A stretch of DNA of 64,000 nt from Saccharina japonica (GCA_008828725.1 MEHQ01002227.1:284852-348851), one strand, 5' to 3'. Positions 42,266 through 52,783 are shown, numbered from the stretch's first letter. Numbers and translations are program-made. The notes: generated by a model not told the origin, from the sequence alone.

Positions 42266-43209
42266 GGAAAAACTGTAACGGCAAACAGTAGTAGAAATCT
42301 ACTCTCAGCAGCTGCTCGTATCTACTGGTTGGGCCTGCCAGAAGGCGCTGTAAGCATATTTGATATTGCGTACAACCAACTGCCAAGTGTTTGACGAAAC
42401 AAACTGCTCCCTCGCTCGGTGAAGCTTGGCCCTCCTGGTCTCCACAAGGGGTTTCGCTCATTGTCCACGACGCTACTCTACCCCTGGTTTGGGCACGTCT
42501 GGGTGACAGATGCCACACACAGGTGGCGAGTGCTCTGGTGTTTATTGTGTGGCGGGGAGATCGCATGTTGTTTGTTTATGTGAAGCTTGGCCCTCCTGGT
42601 CTCCACAAGGGGTTTCGTTCATTGTCCACGACGCTACTCTACCCCTGGTTTGGGCACGTCTGGGTGACAGATGCCACACACAGGTGGCGAGTGCTCTGGT
42701 GTTTATTGCGTGGCGGGGAGATCGCATGTTGTTTGTTTATGCTGCTCAAGCGGATGCTGCCGTTAGCTGCCGCCACGTAGCTGCCGCCAGCTGTGCTGCT
42801 GCTTGCGGTCGTGGGATAGCAGCGGCGGCACTGCTGTTATCCCTGCCACCGCCACCGTTGCTGGGCTACCGTTGCTACTCGCACGTTTTTTTTTTTGTTT
42901 TCGGTATATTTGTTTGTTTGCGCATTGCCTCACCTCCCCACTCCCCTTCCTATTTTCTGGAGGCGTCGCCGGCAGGATTTGGTTTACTTCTATCGCAAGC
43001 ACACCGAAATCATGAAGGGAAGGGAATTCACTTTTTTTACCAGAAGGAAAGTTATTTTTTTACTTCTATCGCTAACACTGTTGAAAAAAAAAAACGCCAG
43101 CTGTGAGTACTTTGCAATTTGCAATTTTGGTTCAAGATTTTGATTTTTTTTTGTCTCTTGCAGATGACGTCATACACTTTACATTTTAATACGTGCACAT
43201 TTCAGGTTA
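42266..43209. other. Non-satellite block within the hairpin cluster; 161-bp tandem duplication
   Basis: Contains a near-perfect direct duplication (42420-42580 and 42581-42741, starting TGAAGCTTGGCCCTCCTGG). GC-rich CTG-bearing sequence and T-rich stretches follow. The open frames across the duplication have no known domain. Since hairpin-cluster sequence lies on both sides, the block may be another insertion, but no terminal repeats were found. Confidence 0.55.
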
Positions 43210-43235
43210 GATATCTGAGCTCGTACCCAAACCCG
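43210..43235. repeat. Family 2 hairpin cluster fragment left of the hAT-like element
   Basis: ATCTGAGCTCGTACCCAAACCCG matches the middle module at 44172-44194. It continues at 43947 after the insertion. Confidence 0.7.
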
Positions 43236-43946
43236 TAGGGCTGGGCCCTGGTCCAGTATGTACTGCCAGTACAGTAGTACTGGCAGTACTACTGTACTGG
43301 CTGAGGGGGCTGCCAGGGTGCCAGTACTTTGACTATTTACGTACGTCCTACAATAACGCCTCCTTAAACAGCGGAAACCCATCAAAATTCACGGCTTAAA
43401 GAGCAGAGAGGACACGCAGAACAGCTAGAGAGGGGAATCTGAGTAAACATCATGTTTGGAACAATATAAATAGATATGTACGTGGATATTTACGTCTTCG
43501 AGGCCGCGATTCCGCAAATTGTAGCGATTCGGTATTGCACACTTCAAACACGTTTTTGAACCCGTGTCTCACCTTTTCGGTAACCAGGCTGCGTGCTACA
43601 GTGTGCCGTATTTCCGCACACTCCTGTCCATCATACGCTTCGCTCGCTTTTGCTATTTTTTTATTTATTTCTTAGTCAATCTACCACCAAATTGCATTTG
43701 AAATGGTCCAAAAACGACGTATTTTTTAGCTCTAGTGAAGCCAAAACGCGTAAAAACGTGCCTCCGGCAGGACGCCTCCAGCGGGGCCCTCCGGGGGCAC
43801 CTCCGGCGGAGTACCCTCACCAGCCGGGGGGGGGCAGGGGTCGCGGCTTCACCGCGACCACCAGTGCACTGGTCGGGTCCAGTGTACTAGCATATGACGC
43901 AGCCAGGACATACTGTACTGGCTAGAGCTACCAGGGCCCAGCCCTA
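43236..43946. mobile_element. Non-autonomous hAT-like element, copy 1 (711 bp)
   Basis: Ends form a 16-bp inverted repeat TAGGGCTGGGCCCTGG. The 8 bases before (CAAACCCG, 43228-43235) and after (TAAACCCG, 43947-43954) match at seven positions, and intact modules carry this word once. An 8-bp duplication with a TIR starting YARNG is the hAT signature. Inside the left end is a hairpin (TACTGCCAGTA...TACTGGCAGTA). A GC-rich segment at 43760-43840 resembles parts of 51070-51125. No transposase is encoded. Confidence 0.75.
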
Positions 43947-44423
43947 TAAACCCGGGTATTTTGACGATGGGTATACCCGATTCCCGGGAAAGTATTGATA
44001 TCCGTACCTAACGTACCTAAAATTTAGGTGAGGTATTGAGGTCCGTACCTAACGTACCTAAAACTTAGGTAAGGTAGTGAGATCCGTACCTAACGTACCT
44101 ACAACTTAGGTAAGGTATCGGGGTCCGTACCTTATGTACCTAAAACTTAGGTAAGGTATTAAGGTCGTCCCTGAGCTCGTACCTAAACCCGGGTATTTCG
44201 TCGACGTGTATACCCGATACCCGGGTAAGGTATCGAGCGGCGTACCTATCGTATCTAAAACTTAGGTAAGGTGTCGAGGTCCGTATCTAACGTACCTAAC
44301 ACTTACGTAAGGTACGAGTATCGGGGTCCGTACCTAACGTACCTAAGTGGTTAGGTAAGGTACATACCCGGGTATTTTACCCGGGTATACCTAAGTACGT
44401 AACTCACCGAACATACCCTTGAA
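43947..44423. repeat. Family 2 hairpin cluster, right part with end module
   Basis: Units with TACCTAAAACTTAGGTA cores (for example around 44060-44075), a middle module at 44165-44235, and an end module (44365-44423) with TATACCTAAGTACGTAAC and CACCGAACATACCC. The end module matches the family 1 end module at 8100-8145 with the CCGA/TCGG words changed to CCTA/TAAG. Confidence 0.85.
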
Positions 44424-44806
44424 AAATAGCATGTTTAATCATGATTCTTAGTCACGGTCGGGCCTGTTTTGATGATTAATATAAACAATTAGAAAATAAT
44501 AAAAAACGCCATACGAATAAAGTATATGGTTTTTAGACCGCCCCTTTTATAATCTCTAAAAGGTGCGTACAGTATTTGTACAAATAAATGTAATGCATCG
44601 GCTTCATTTAGTACATATATACCGGTCTGATCTGATATGATATGATCATACTAAAATGCCATTTTGGTTTTGAAAATTATTAACATAGCTTTTAGTATGC
44701 CATACTAAATGCCATATACCTGGCAAAATAAAGAAATTATCATGATTAATCCACCACAAAAGTTAAAGCATACCTGGTAAACAATCATGAAAGCAAAACT
44801 TTTTTT
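44424..44806. other. AT-rich spacer
   Basis: No gene recognised. Contains several CATGATTAAT words. It lies between a hairpin cluster end and the second hAT-like copy. Confidence 0.4.
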
Positions 44807-44835
44807 TAGGCTGGGCCCTGGTCCAGTATGTGTAC

Positions 44836-45485
44836 TGTGATAAGACTGGGTGAGACACAGAGTATCCCCTTGCAGGTTTGTCTATAGAGCATCCTTGGTG
44901 TTACTCACTTTCGCGTAGAATCAAGCGAGGAAGAGAAGCAGCTTTTAATAATCTCAGAGCCGTGATGACATCTGCTCGGAATGGCGGCACTTTTTCAATG
45001 GCCTTGCCTGGAAAAGCGAGGAAAACAAAAGGAAAAAAGTTCCAAGGTATCATGATACCGCTTTCTTCGTACTCGTAGTCCTGTTCACTCTGTGACCTCT
45101 TTCTGTGGCGTTCGAGGTGCCTTTGCTGGGAGGGGTGCTGTAGCACCAGCGGCAGCAGCAAGCAGCAGGAGCAGTAGTGTTATGCACCAGCTCGCGTATC
45201 GTCCAATCGTATGTTGCCGTTTGTTTGGTATCGGGCTCTGCTTGTTTCTCTCCAAACTTGCGCGAGCAGCTACTTCGTATACCGCCCAGCCTCACAATCC
45301 ATCAACTGCATCTAGTCGGTCCTTCCCGGCCGCAGGGCTGGCTACCAGAGAGGTGGCCTGCATCGAGCTTTCTAAGTATGGCCCATATTAATACCCCGAA
45401 TACGAATGCCTTCCAAGTATTACGAAAACCGACCAATCACCTATAAACGAGGTAATGACCGGCCTTTCAAGCCCATACCATTACA
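44836..45485. repeat. Left LTR of the small LTR element, with 393-bp extra segment
   Basis: Outer parts 44836-44985 and about 45379-45485 match the right LTR. The intervening 44986-45378 has no counterpart there and is a secondary insertion or was lost from the right copy. An open frame inside (45092-45391) shows no known domain. Confidence 0.7.
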
Positions 45486-45892
45486 CTAGCCCACCCTGAT
45501 GAGCCGTATATGCAGGCATATGGGGAAAACGGGGAAATCCCAGTTCACCGAACTAGAACACGAGTCGAAGATGCGGCTCCTCAAAACCCACTGCCACACC
45601 TCTAAGTTGCTAGGTTATGAGAGGCTAGCTGTTCAGTATACAAGCTGCACTTCCCACTGAGTTAGGTGGTTAGATGTGTCAGGCGCTGGCGCCGGTGTCT
45701 GATTTCGGACGATTCGCTCCCTCTTCGAGCGCTTGAGACATCTACGTTACGTTGGGTCCCTCGAGGAAGCGCGCTCGCTACGTGGGCCTGGAGACACCCA
45801 GAAGCACATACGGCCCCCATTAAAGTCGTGCAGCGCGCTGGGGGGAAAGGAAGCTTGATTGGGCCCGGGTCGCCCAATTCGACGACGCCACG

Positions 45893-46166
45893 TGTGACAA
45901 GACCGGGTGAGACACAGAGTATCCCCTTGCAGGTTTGTCTATTAAGCATCCTTGGTGTTACTCACTTTCGCGTAGAATCAAGCGCAGAAGAGAAGCAGCT
46001 TAAAATAATCCCAGAGCCGTGATGACATCTGGCTCGGAAAGGCTTCACGTATGGCCCTTCGGATCATATGAATACCCCGAATACGAATGCCGTCCAAGTA
46101 TTACGAAAATCGACCAATTACCTATAAATGAGGTAAATACCGGCCTGCCAAGCCCAGACCATTACA
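45893..46166. repeat. Right LTR of the small LTR element (274 bp)
   Basis: Uninterrupted copy beginning TGTGACAAGACC and ending CCATTACA. It differs from the outer parts of the left copy by scattered substitutions. Confidence 0.8.
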
Positions 46167-46300
46167 GTACTCTGCCAGTACGTCGGCTATCTATGTATCT
46201 ACGTCCTGTAATAACGCCTCAAAACGCAGCGAAATCCCATCAAACTGAACGGCTAAGAGCACATACAGGGCATGCCGAACAGCAGAAGAGAGGGGAGAGG

Positions 46301-47880
46301 GGAAAGGGAGAAAGAGGAAAGAAGACCGTGAGCACGGTGGACGAAGCGGCCTCGACCACCGGTGGTTCGGGCTTTGTGAATGCTGACGACGCCCTTGAAG
46401 CCCGGCCCTTAGCGGGGTTGAGCCCCGCCCTTAGCGGAGTCGAGCCCTGTTACTGCTCACTGCTGCTGCTGCTGCTGCTGTAGGCATCGCGGGAGCCGAA
46501 CCACACATCGTGTTTAGAGCCCCAGAAACCTTGAACAACATCAACTCGATAACCGGAGCCATTTCTGTTTTTAGGTTTTTGGCGGGAGAATCCCAAACTT
46601 TCCACATTTGTTTACCATTAAAAACAGGAAAAACAGGGGAAACAATAATTATTTCCATAGTTTGGAAATTTAACAGATGGCAAAATATGAGGGTTGTTAA
46701 ATTTCCAAATTTTGGGAAAAAAGCAACGAAATATGAAAGTAAAAAACCGCGAAAACAAAACATTGAACATATGGAAATTTCGGACAACAAGTCCTTCGAT
46801 AATAACGGTCCTTAGTCCGTTGGGCTGCTGGTAAAAGGTTCACAAAATACCCACCCACCCACCCAATCTACTACTGTAAGCCTTATCAGGGCGTGTCTTA
46901 ACTTCACTTCGCGGGCATTGAAACGGAACGAACGTAAAATTATTTGCCTGAAAAAGTGGTGCTGATTGGATATTGAGAAACAAAAACACCGAACAGATTC
47001 CAAGCGTTCCAAGCTGTCCGTAAATTTGTAAAGAGGAAGCGTATGTGTCAAAACAGTAATCCTTGTTCAGCAGAACCGAACGGCCCACTTTGAACGATAT
47101 TTACGGCAGTTGAGTGGTGCTGGAAGTGTTGCAACTGGTTGCGACATTTGCTGGGAGGCCCACGAGGGCATGAGGCAAAATGAGATGACATGGGAGCACG
47201 CGATGGAGCACGTGCAGACGCCACAGGTCTCGCCTGCGGTAGGAGCCACGCGATACGGCCATGGCCTGTACAGGAGGCTCACGAGAGAAAAATTAGGGTG
47301 GCAAACGACACTGTGGCGATAGATATCTAGCAAAAACACTGGACCGATGTTCACAGAAGCACCAGGATACCTCGTCGAGCCGCGACGGCGATATCATACC
47401 TTCTAGATTTGTCCCGAGGGTGCCACTTGGACGGCTAGCACTGCTTGGTCTGAGGCATGTCAGGCACTCTATTTGCGTGTGAAGCTATCCTCTGTACCAG
47501 AAGCACTCGCTGCCTACGTGACGGTACCCCTGTCCTAGAGTCCAGCTGCACAGTCCCGAGGCAAATTTCATGGGTTACTTTCTGTTGCGGCCTGTTCCAG
47601 GATCGGGTGCCTACAAAGTCGATCGGACACAAACCCCAAAAACAGCACGGAATGGAACGAACGAACGCGAATAGTCTCGTTCCGTTCCAGCCATTCCAAG
47701 CTATCGAATGGAGTTAAGACACGCCCTCACCCCCCCCTCCCCATCAGAACCGCGGGGTCTCGGGTCTTCGTATGGGGTCGTGCGTGCCTTGTCCGAAGTT
47801 CTGATCAATCTCTGGGGACCCGACGAAGAAGAGTGTTTACCAGATTCTGACATTAGGACATTTGCTTTTCTTAAAAACAC
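46301..47880. other. No gene recognised; SINE fragment and CTG run inside
   Basis: A (CTG)7 run lies at 46460-46482. 46600-46720 has inverted copies of a GTTTGGAAATTTAAC-like segment. 46813-46870 resembles the left part of the SINE-like sequence at 47960-48015, including the ACCC repeat. The rest contains only short frames. Confidence 0.4.
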
Positions 47881-47885
47881 TTTTT

Positions 47886-48012
47886 CACGGTGGGGGTAAG
47901 ATTCGAACTCACGACCACTACATCCTATGTCCTGCCGAGGACACCATTCGTCAAGGTCTTAGTCCGTCGGGCTACTGGATAAACCTTATCCAAATACCCA
48001 CCCAATCTATAA
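47886..48012 (-). repeat. tRNA-derived SINE-like sequence
   Basis: On the minus strand, TAGCCCGACGG (47964-47974) resembles an A box and GAGTTCGAATC (47900-47910) a B box. The 3' side does not fold as a tRNA. A shorter related piece lies at 46813-46870. Short interspersed elements driven by RNA polymerase III have this layout. Confidence 0.45.
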
Positions 48013-48329
48013 GCCATATTACAAGCGTACAGAGTGCTCGAACGTTTCTCCGTAGACTAGAGAGGTCGGCTGTGCAGGAACGGGTGTGTCATGCAAATAC
48101 ATGTATCAGCAACTTCGCCCAGAGCCTCGTACAGTTATAATTGGATTTGAAGTTCTTCGCGTGTGAGCGAGTGGGTCAATCGAGGGGGAATTGTGACGTG
48201 TGCACACGCAAGCACCACCTATTTCGACACCGATGGGGTACATGAAAGCCCCTTATATCGAGTTATAAACCCGTGTTTAGTTCGTCGAGCCTGTTGATGG
48301 TATACAATACATGTGACGCCTACAGTAAT
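48013..48329. other. No gene recognised
   Basis: Spacer between the SINE-like sequence and the DIRS-type terminal repeat. Nothing with known motifs was seen. Confidence 0.35.
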
Positions 48330-48960
48330 AAGAAACATAATGTTTTGTCCAGTCTTGATTTTGTTTTCGAGAGAGGGTGCTTTCTACACTAACTTTCAAA
48401 TAAGGACTCCCGCATTTAATATTTTCCTCTACTGTAGATCTTAGCCTGGCTCTCTTGTTAGCGCGTTTCTTAGTAAGTGTCCTGTACTCTGTGTATTGCT
48501 ATTAATAGTGTATCGCAAGTGTTGGTTCCAGCAGGTGCTGGGAATACAAGCGTGTACAAGGTACCACAGCGCACAGGCGCAGTGCAAGAAGCAGCAGCTG
48601 CGCTTGTGATTTCGCGGTTCGAGGCCTCCGCCAACATAGAAATCCTCCGAAAACGGTAGAGTAGAGTCTCCCAGTCACACCCGATAGAGCCGGGGGCTCG
48701 CAGGATTGAGCTTTCAGGGCTCTGTAGGGTGACGTGGTTGCTGTGTTCGTCGGTTCCAGGCCGAGCTGCACGCCATCATTGATTCCTTGGTACCAGAACA
48801 CTAGATGTGATGAATATATTGGCTTCGGACCAGGGGAGCAGGGAGTACACCTAGTAATAATAAGATAACAAGAAATAAGAAAGGCAGGCTGAGATGAGGA
48901 GGAGAACAAGAAATTCGGCAGTCGTTATACTGAACTTGTACAGGGGTAGTGGCTTCAAAA
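48330..48960. mobile_element. Short element bounded by inverted DIRS-type terminal repeats
   Basis: 48330-48505 matches the DIRS-like terminal region at 16130-16330 in the same orientation. 48840-48960 is an inverted diverged copy (CTCAGCCTG...TTTCTT blocks on the minus strand). The ~330 bp between encode nothing recognisable. Inverted terminal repeats are a DIRS trait, so this may be a deletion derivative. Confidence 0.55.
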
Positions 48961-49004
48961 ACATACAAAAAAGAGCCGGCAACCAAGAACTCCGTATTTT
49001 CATA

Positions 49005-49200
49005 TTATTATGTTCAGCTGTAAACGAGGCTGGGAGCCGCAGCTTTCACGGAAACGCGCAGCTGGCCATCACTACACCTACACTGGGGCACGTTCACCGC
49101 AACTCCTGTCTCGACTGATCCCTCGTGGTCAAAGTACGGTGTTTGGATCTGGCAAAGAGGCTTGTGTCTCCGAGCTGCTGCAAATCTGCAAATAGCTCGT
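49005..49200. repeat. Inverted repeat partner of 53452-53660
   Basis: Reading rightward, shared blocks include CTGGGAGCCGCAGCTTTCA/GGGAGCCGCGGCTTTCA, GACTGATCCCTCGTG, CTTGTGTCTCCGAGCTGCTG and CAAATCTGCAAAT, found as the reverse complement at 53452-53660. Both can be read as a peptide with KxACVSELLQICK (plus strand here, minus strand there), which may be a remnant of a coding region of unknown family. Confidence 0.7.
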
Positions 49201-49212
49201 CTCAGGTACGCC

Positions 49213-50046
49213 CTCGAACAAAATTAATAGGGCTTGAGGCAGCACCTCAGCCCAACGAAACCGGGTTGCGAGGTTCCCCACGACCCACGGTGTCATTGTA
49301 ACGTTGGCCGTTTTCTGTTTCGACGCTTGCATCGTTGGTGGTGTAAATCGACTCCTACTCGTTCGGTGCTTGTAGTACTGTAGGAAAAACGCAAATTACG
49401 AGTACTCGTACAATAATACCATGGTATCACCAATAACATCGTTTCGTGGATCAGGGTGGGAAACTCGTGCAGTTTCTGCTGCTTGTAAGCGCAACTTGTG
49501 CTCGACCTACCGTGGGGGGGAGGGGTGCACGTGATATTTGGCGTGACAGCTGTGGCCTCTACTAGAGGGTTCGAGGAGGGCAATCGGCGAGGCAATGTGG
49601 TTTCGCCCTTCAGAGATGGGGCTGCTGTCCATCCAGATTCGCCGAGAGAGAGATGTACCCACAAATTTCAACAAAGCAGATATAGGATTGGCTTCGAACA
49701 CCAGCCCGTTCTCCCTCGACAAGGCACCCCGCGACAAGCTGCAGCCTCTCAAGTGGCCCCTCTGACTTCGGTAGACGGCCTCAAGCCGTCGCAGCGGAAT
49801 AGGAGCCTCCAGCAGTGAGGTGTCGGCCTCTGACCCGCGAGGATCCTGTAGATGAAAACCGACGCGCTGCGATTCCACTCACTTCTGGTACAAACGGGTA
49901 CGGGGCGATTGACACTACCAGCGATGCGAGCATCGAAATTGATTACGGCTAAGGTTACAATGACCCCATGGGTCGTGGGGTGCCTCGCAACCCTGGTTTC
50001 GTTGGGCGGAGGTGCTGGCTCAAGCCCTATTAATTTTGCTTGCGAG
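49213..50046. mobile_element. 834-bp element with ~130-bp inverted repeats
   Basis: 49213-49350 and 49910-50046 are inverted copies (shared CAAAATTAATAGGGCTTGAG, CCCAACGAAACC, GGGTTGCGAGG and CCACGACCCA blocks), roughly 85 percent alike by eye. The interior has open frames on both strands (49498-49818 and 49507-49878) without known domains. It appears inserted between two parts (49005-49200 and 50062-50162) that are adjacent, in reverse, at 53340-53660. No target duplication could be fixed. Confidence 0.65.
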
Positions 50047-50061
50047 CGTAGCTGTGTTGGT

Positions 50062-50165
50062 GATATGGCATAGCCCACTGACCTACTCAGTCACTGGTTA
50101 CATAGCATAATCCACTGGCCTACTGAGTCACGTGACTGAGTAGGCCAGTGGATTATGCTATATAA
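50062..50165. repeat. Near-perfect palindrome with CACGTG centre
   Basis: 50107-50160 folds into a hairpin of about 27 bp per arm with one mismatch next to the CACGTG centre. Arms contain CACTGGCCTACTGAGTCAC. Related palindromes lie at 52784-52842 and 53346-53402. A half copy precedes it at 50066-50092. Confidence 0.85.
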
Positions 50166-50267
50166 CCAAATAACCAACAACATACACACTTTTGGGTTCG
50201 TTGAGTCTCACATTGCTGTATTGATCTCCGGGGCACTCCCCTCGGCACGAACTATTATCCAGGAGAA

Positions 50268-50570
50268 GGGATGGATACCGATACCGAACCGAACCGAAAA
50301 TACCGGAATTCCGGTATCGGTATGCGATACCGAAACTCGTAAAAAAACGGGTTCGGTATCGGTATTATACCGATACCGAAATACCGGAAATACCGGAATC
50401 CGGTATTTGTCCTCCCTCTTTCAGGATGCCCCCGTACGGCATATAACAACACCTACCGCCTAAAAACGAACCACAACGTACCACAACTCGCGATTTATCG
50501 GGCATTTTACCAATACCGAAATACCGACACCGGAATACGGTATTATCGTTTCGGTATTTGTCATCCCCCT
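50268..50570. repeat. Third TACCG repeat family, cluster 1
   Basis: Begins GGGATGGATACCGATACCGA and consists of short direct and inverted ATACCGAA and CCGGTAT words (for example CCGGAATTCCGGTAT). The start word reappears inverted as the end of the cluster at 52480-52665, so the two clusters lie in opposite orientation. Confidence 0.7.
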
Positions 50571-50649
50571 TGTAAGAAAGCCTAAATATGTCATTATAAA
50601 TATCTACCGCCTGCAGCCTACATACAAACCCAGGGCATTCATTAGGTGT

Positions 50650-51690
50650 TGCGCTGTTGCGCTGGCGCAACATTTGAGTAAAACAACCGTTTTGCGCAAT
50701 AGTCGCCGGGAGGCTGGTTGCGCGCACAGCGCAACGCGCGATTTTGGGCGCGCAACATTTTTCGCCGCAGGCGTAATTTTTTGTTGCGCGCTTATTTCTC
50801 ACCGGAGGCTAGATTTGTTTTTGGGAATCTTTTTTCCTCAATCGCCGGAGGCGTTTATTTTTTTAATAGTTCGCCGTAGGCGTTTATTTTTATTTAAACA
50901 CCTTTAGTCCTATTGACCGTAATCGAACATATTTTAGGCCCCTTGTCCTATTCGCCATAGTCGGAAACAAAAATTAGGCACTTTTTTCTATTCGCCGTAG
51001 TCGAAAATGAATTCAAAGTATTTTTACTTGGTTTTGAGGCGTATATTCGCGCATATATCGCAATTTTTTCGCCTCCGGCGGCGCTCCCGGGGGCCTCTCC
51101 GGGGGCCCCTGCGGGGGGCTTGCGCGCCTGCGGCGCGCAACACTCTTCGCGTCGTCTGTTGCACGCACAATATTTGGGTGGAACAAAAACGTTTTGCGCA
51201 ACAGTCGCCGCGACGCTGGTGCGCGCAGCGCAACACTAAATTTTGAGCGCGCAACATTTTTCGCCGCAGGCGTAATTTTAAGTTGATCGTTTATTTCTAA
51301 AGCGCCGTACGTACGTAGACCGTTCTTTTTTCGAGTATTTTTTTTCAAATAATTCGCCGTCCGTAAACTTTTTTTTTTGAAAACACCTTTTGCACAGTTG
51401 GCCGTAATTGAACATATGTTAGGCCCCTTGTCCTATTTGCCATAGTCGAAGACAAAAAGTAGGCATCGATGCTATTTGCCGTAGGCCTTATTTGTTGTTT
51501 TTTAGGCGCTTTTTTCTTTTTTCCATTCGCCGTAGCCAAAATAAATTAGAAGGCTTTTTACATGGTTTTGAGACGTATATTCGAGCATATATTGCATTCT
51601 TTTTCGCCTCCGGCGGTCCTCCGGGAGCCCCTGTGGGGGGCTTGCGCGCCGGCGCGCAACAGACGCCGAACTACTAATTAATGCCCTGCA
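50650..51690. repeat. ~500-535-bp tandem duplication rich in GC hairpins
   Basis: Two copies aligned at 50692/51191, 50751/51248, 50936/51421 and 51030/51565. The AT-rich background is dotted with short GC palindromes such as CGCCGCAGGCG, CGCCGGAGGCG and CGCCTCCGGCGG, plus GCGCGCAAC words. Such GC clusters in AT-rich DNA are known from some organelle genomes, but no organelle gene is present, so origin is open. Confidence 0.75.
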
Positions 51691-52479
51691 TAAGCGACTG
51701 CTCCTCCTATTATGGTTTCAGCGCGTTGCGTCTGCCCGCTGTATAATCTACTCATCATATCTGGTGATAATCTGCTTATTATATGTCTGGTGTTTTTATA
51801 TCGTCCTTCTGTTGGTTCACCAGCTGGACAGATCAACTACCTGATCAAACCAGCTAATAGCAGCCTTGTTCCCTCGGGACTCCGCCTGCGCCCTGAATGC
51901 ATGTTCGTACATATTTGTCTCGTGTATACTTTCTTGTATTATTTGCCATTTTCGTACGTCGTACGAACTACTCCTTATTTATTGATTTTTGTTTTCTTCC
52001 TGGTAGTATTTGGTGTGAAGATACTCGTACATATCCGAGTATATGTGATACGGGATGGTGTCCCGCAGCTATTGATAGCACCGTTGCCTTGCGTAAGGGT
52101 ATAATGGTACTCAGCTGATGGTACCACTACTGCTGCGAACTGCGGTGCATGGTGCATGGATTATTTTGTGACAGACAGGTACTGTAGTTGTTTGTAGTTT
52201 CCCGTCGAGTCGTTTCTTGGCGTGTGTTTTGTGACCACGGGCTAGCCGTCAGCGAAATGAGTTCTTGTTGACTATTGGTCATCGTAAATCATAATAACCT
52301 AATCATCAGCCATCAACGACGAAGGCAGTTTCATCCCTTTCGTCCGACTTTCGAGATTTTTGCAGGGCCCATGGTGGTATTGTTCCTATGCCCCACATCG
52401 CGTCTGTGATCAGTACATACCTAATCTTGCACCATACTCGGTACTCGGTACCACGTACGTCCAGTCACACCCAGCGCGA
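51691..52479. other. No gene recognised
   Basis: The plus-strand frame 51712-52104 (130 codons) is hydrophobic and Val/Tyr/Phe-rich with a possible membrane segment, but has no homologous motif I recognise and no support as a gene. Confidence 0.35.
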
Positions 52480-52665
52480 TTGTACCAAGAAATACCGAAA
52501 CTCTCTTTTTGGGATACCGAAAAATACCGGGAAAATACCGAAACTCGTTTTGCTGAAATACCGAAAAATACCGAAAAAAATACCGAAACGATTTATGAGT
52601 TTCGGTATTTAAAAAAAATATCGAACGTTTTTTTTCGGGTTCGGTATCCATCCCTAGGCCTGTGT
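52480..52665. repeat. Third TACCG repeat family, cluster 2
   Basis: Repeated AATACCGAAA words, then the inverted end GGTTCGGTATCCATCCC, complementary to the start of the cluster at 50268. Confidence 0.7.
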
Positions 52666-52783
52666 CCAGGAGCACAGTATCATAACCATTACTATTGTCT
52701 CCAGTGCGCACGCTCGAAAATAACAAATTATGAAATCGACGAGAGTCAGATTCCCGACCCACCCTTGAGGATTATATAGCACT

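Larger units (their letters stand above)
44836..46166 (+). mobile_element. Small non-coding LTR retroelement nested in the hAT-like copy
   Basis: Two direct repeats beginning TGTGA(T/C)AAGAC and ending CCATTACA, 44836-45485 (with ~393 extra bp inside) and 45893-46166 (274 bp), flank ~407 bp of non-coding DNA. The TG...CA ends and the flanking GTAC duplication (44832-44835, 46167-46170) are typical of LTR elements. No gag or pol is present, so it resembles a TRIM. The bases after the left LTR (CTAGCCCACCCTG) do not look like a tRNA complement, and the strand is not certain. Confidence 0.7.
44807..46300. mobile_element. hAT-like element copy 2, split by an LTR element
   Basis: The left end TAGGCTGGGCCCTGG (one G shorter than copy 1) and the next ~14 bases lie at 44807-44835. 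The following body resumes at 46167 and tracks copy 1 (43262-43440) through blocks GTACGTCC/CTACGTCC, AATAACGCCTC, ATCAAA and GAACAGC until about 46300. The right end was not found, so this copy is truncated or diverged. Confidence 0.65.

Noticed and set aside
51712..52104. Membrane protein gene
   Set aside because: T-rich sequence yields hydrophobic frames. No start context, homologue or codon bias was seen to support it.
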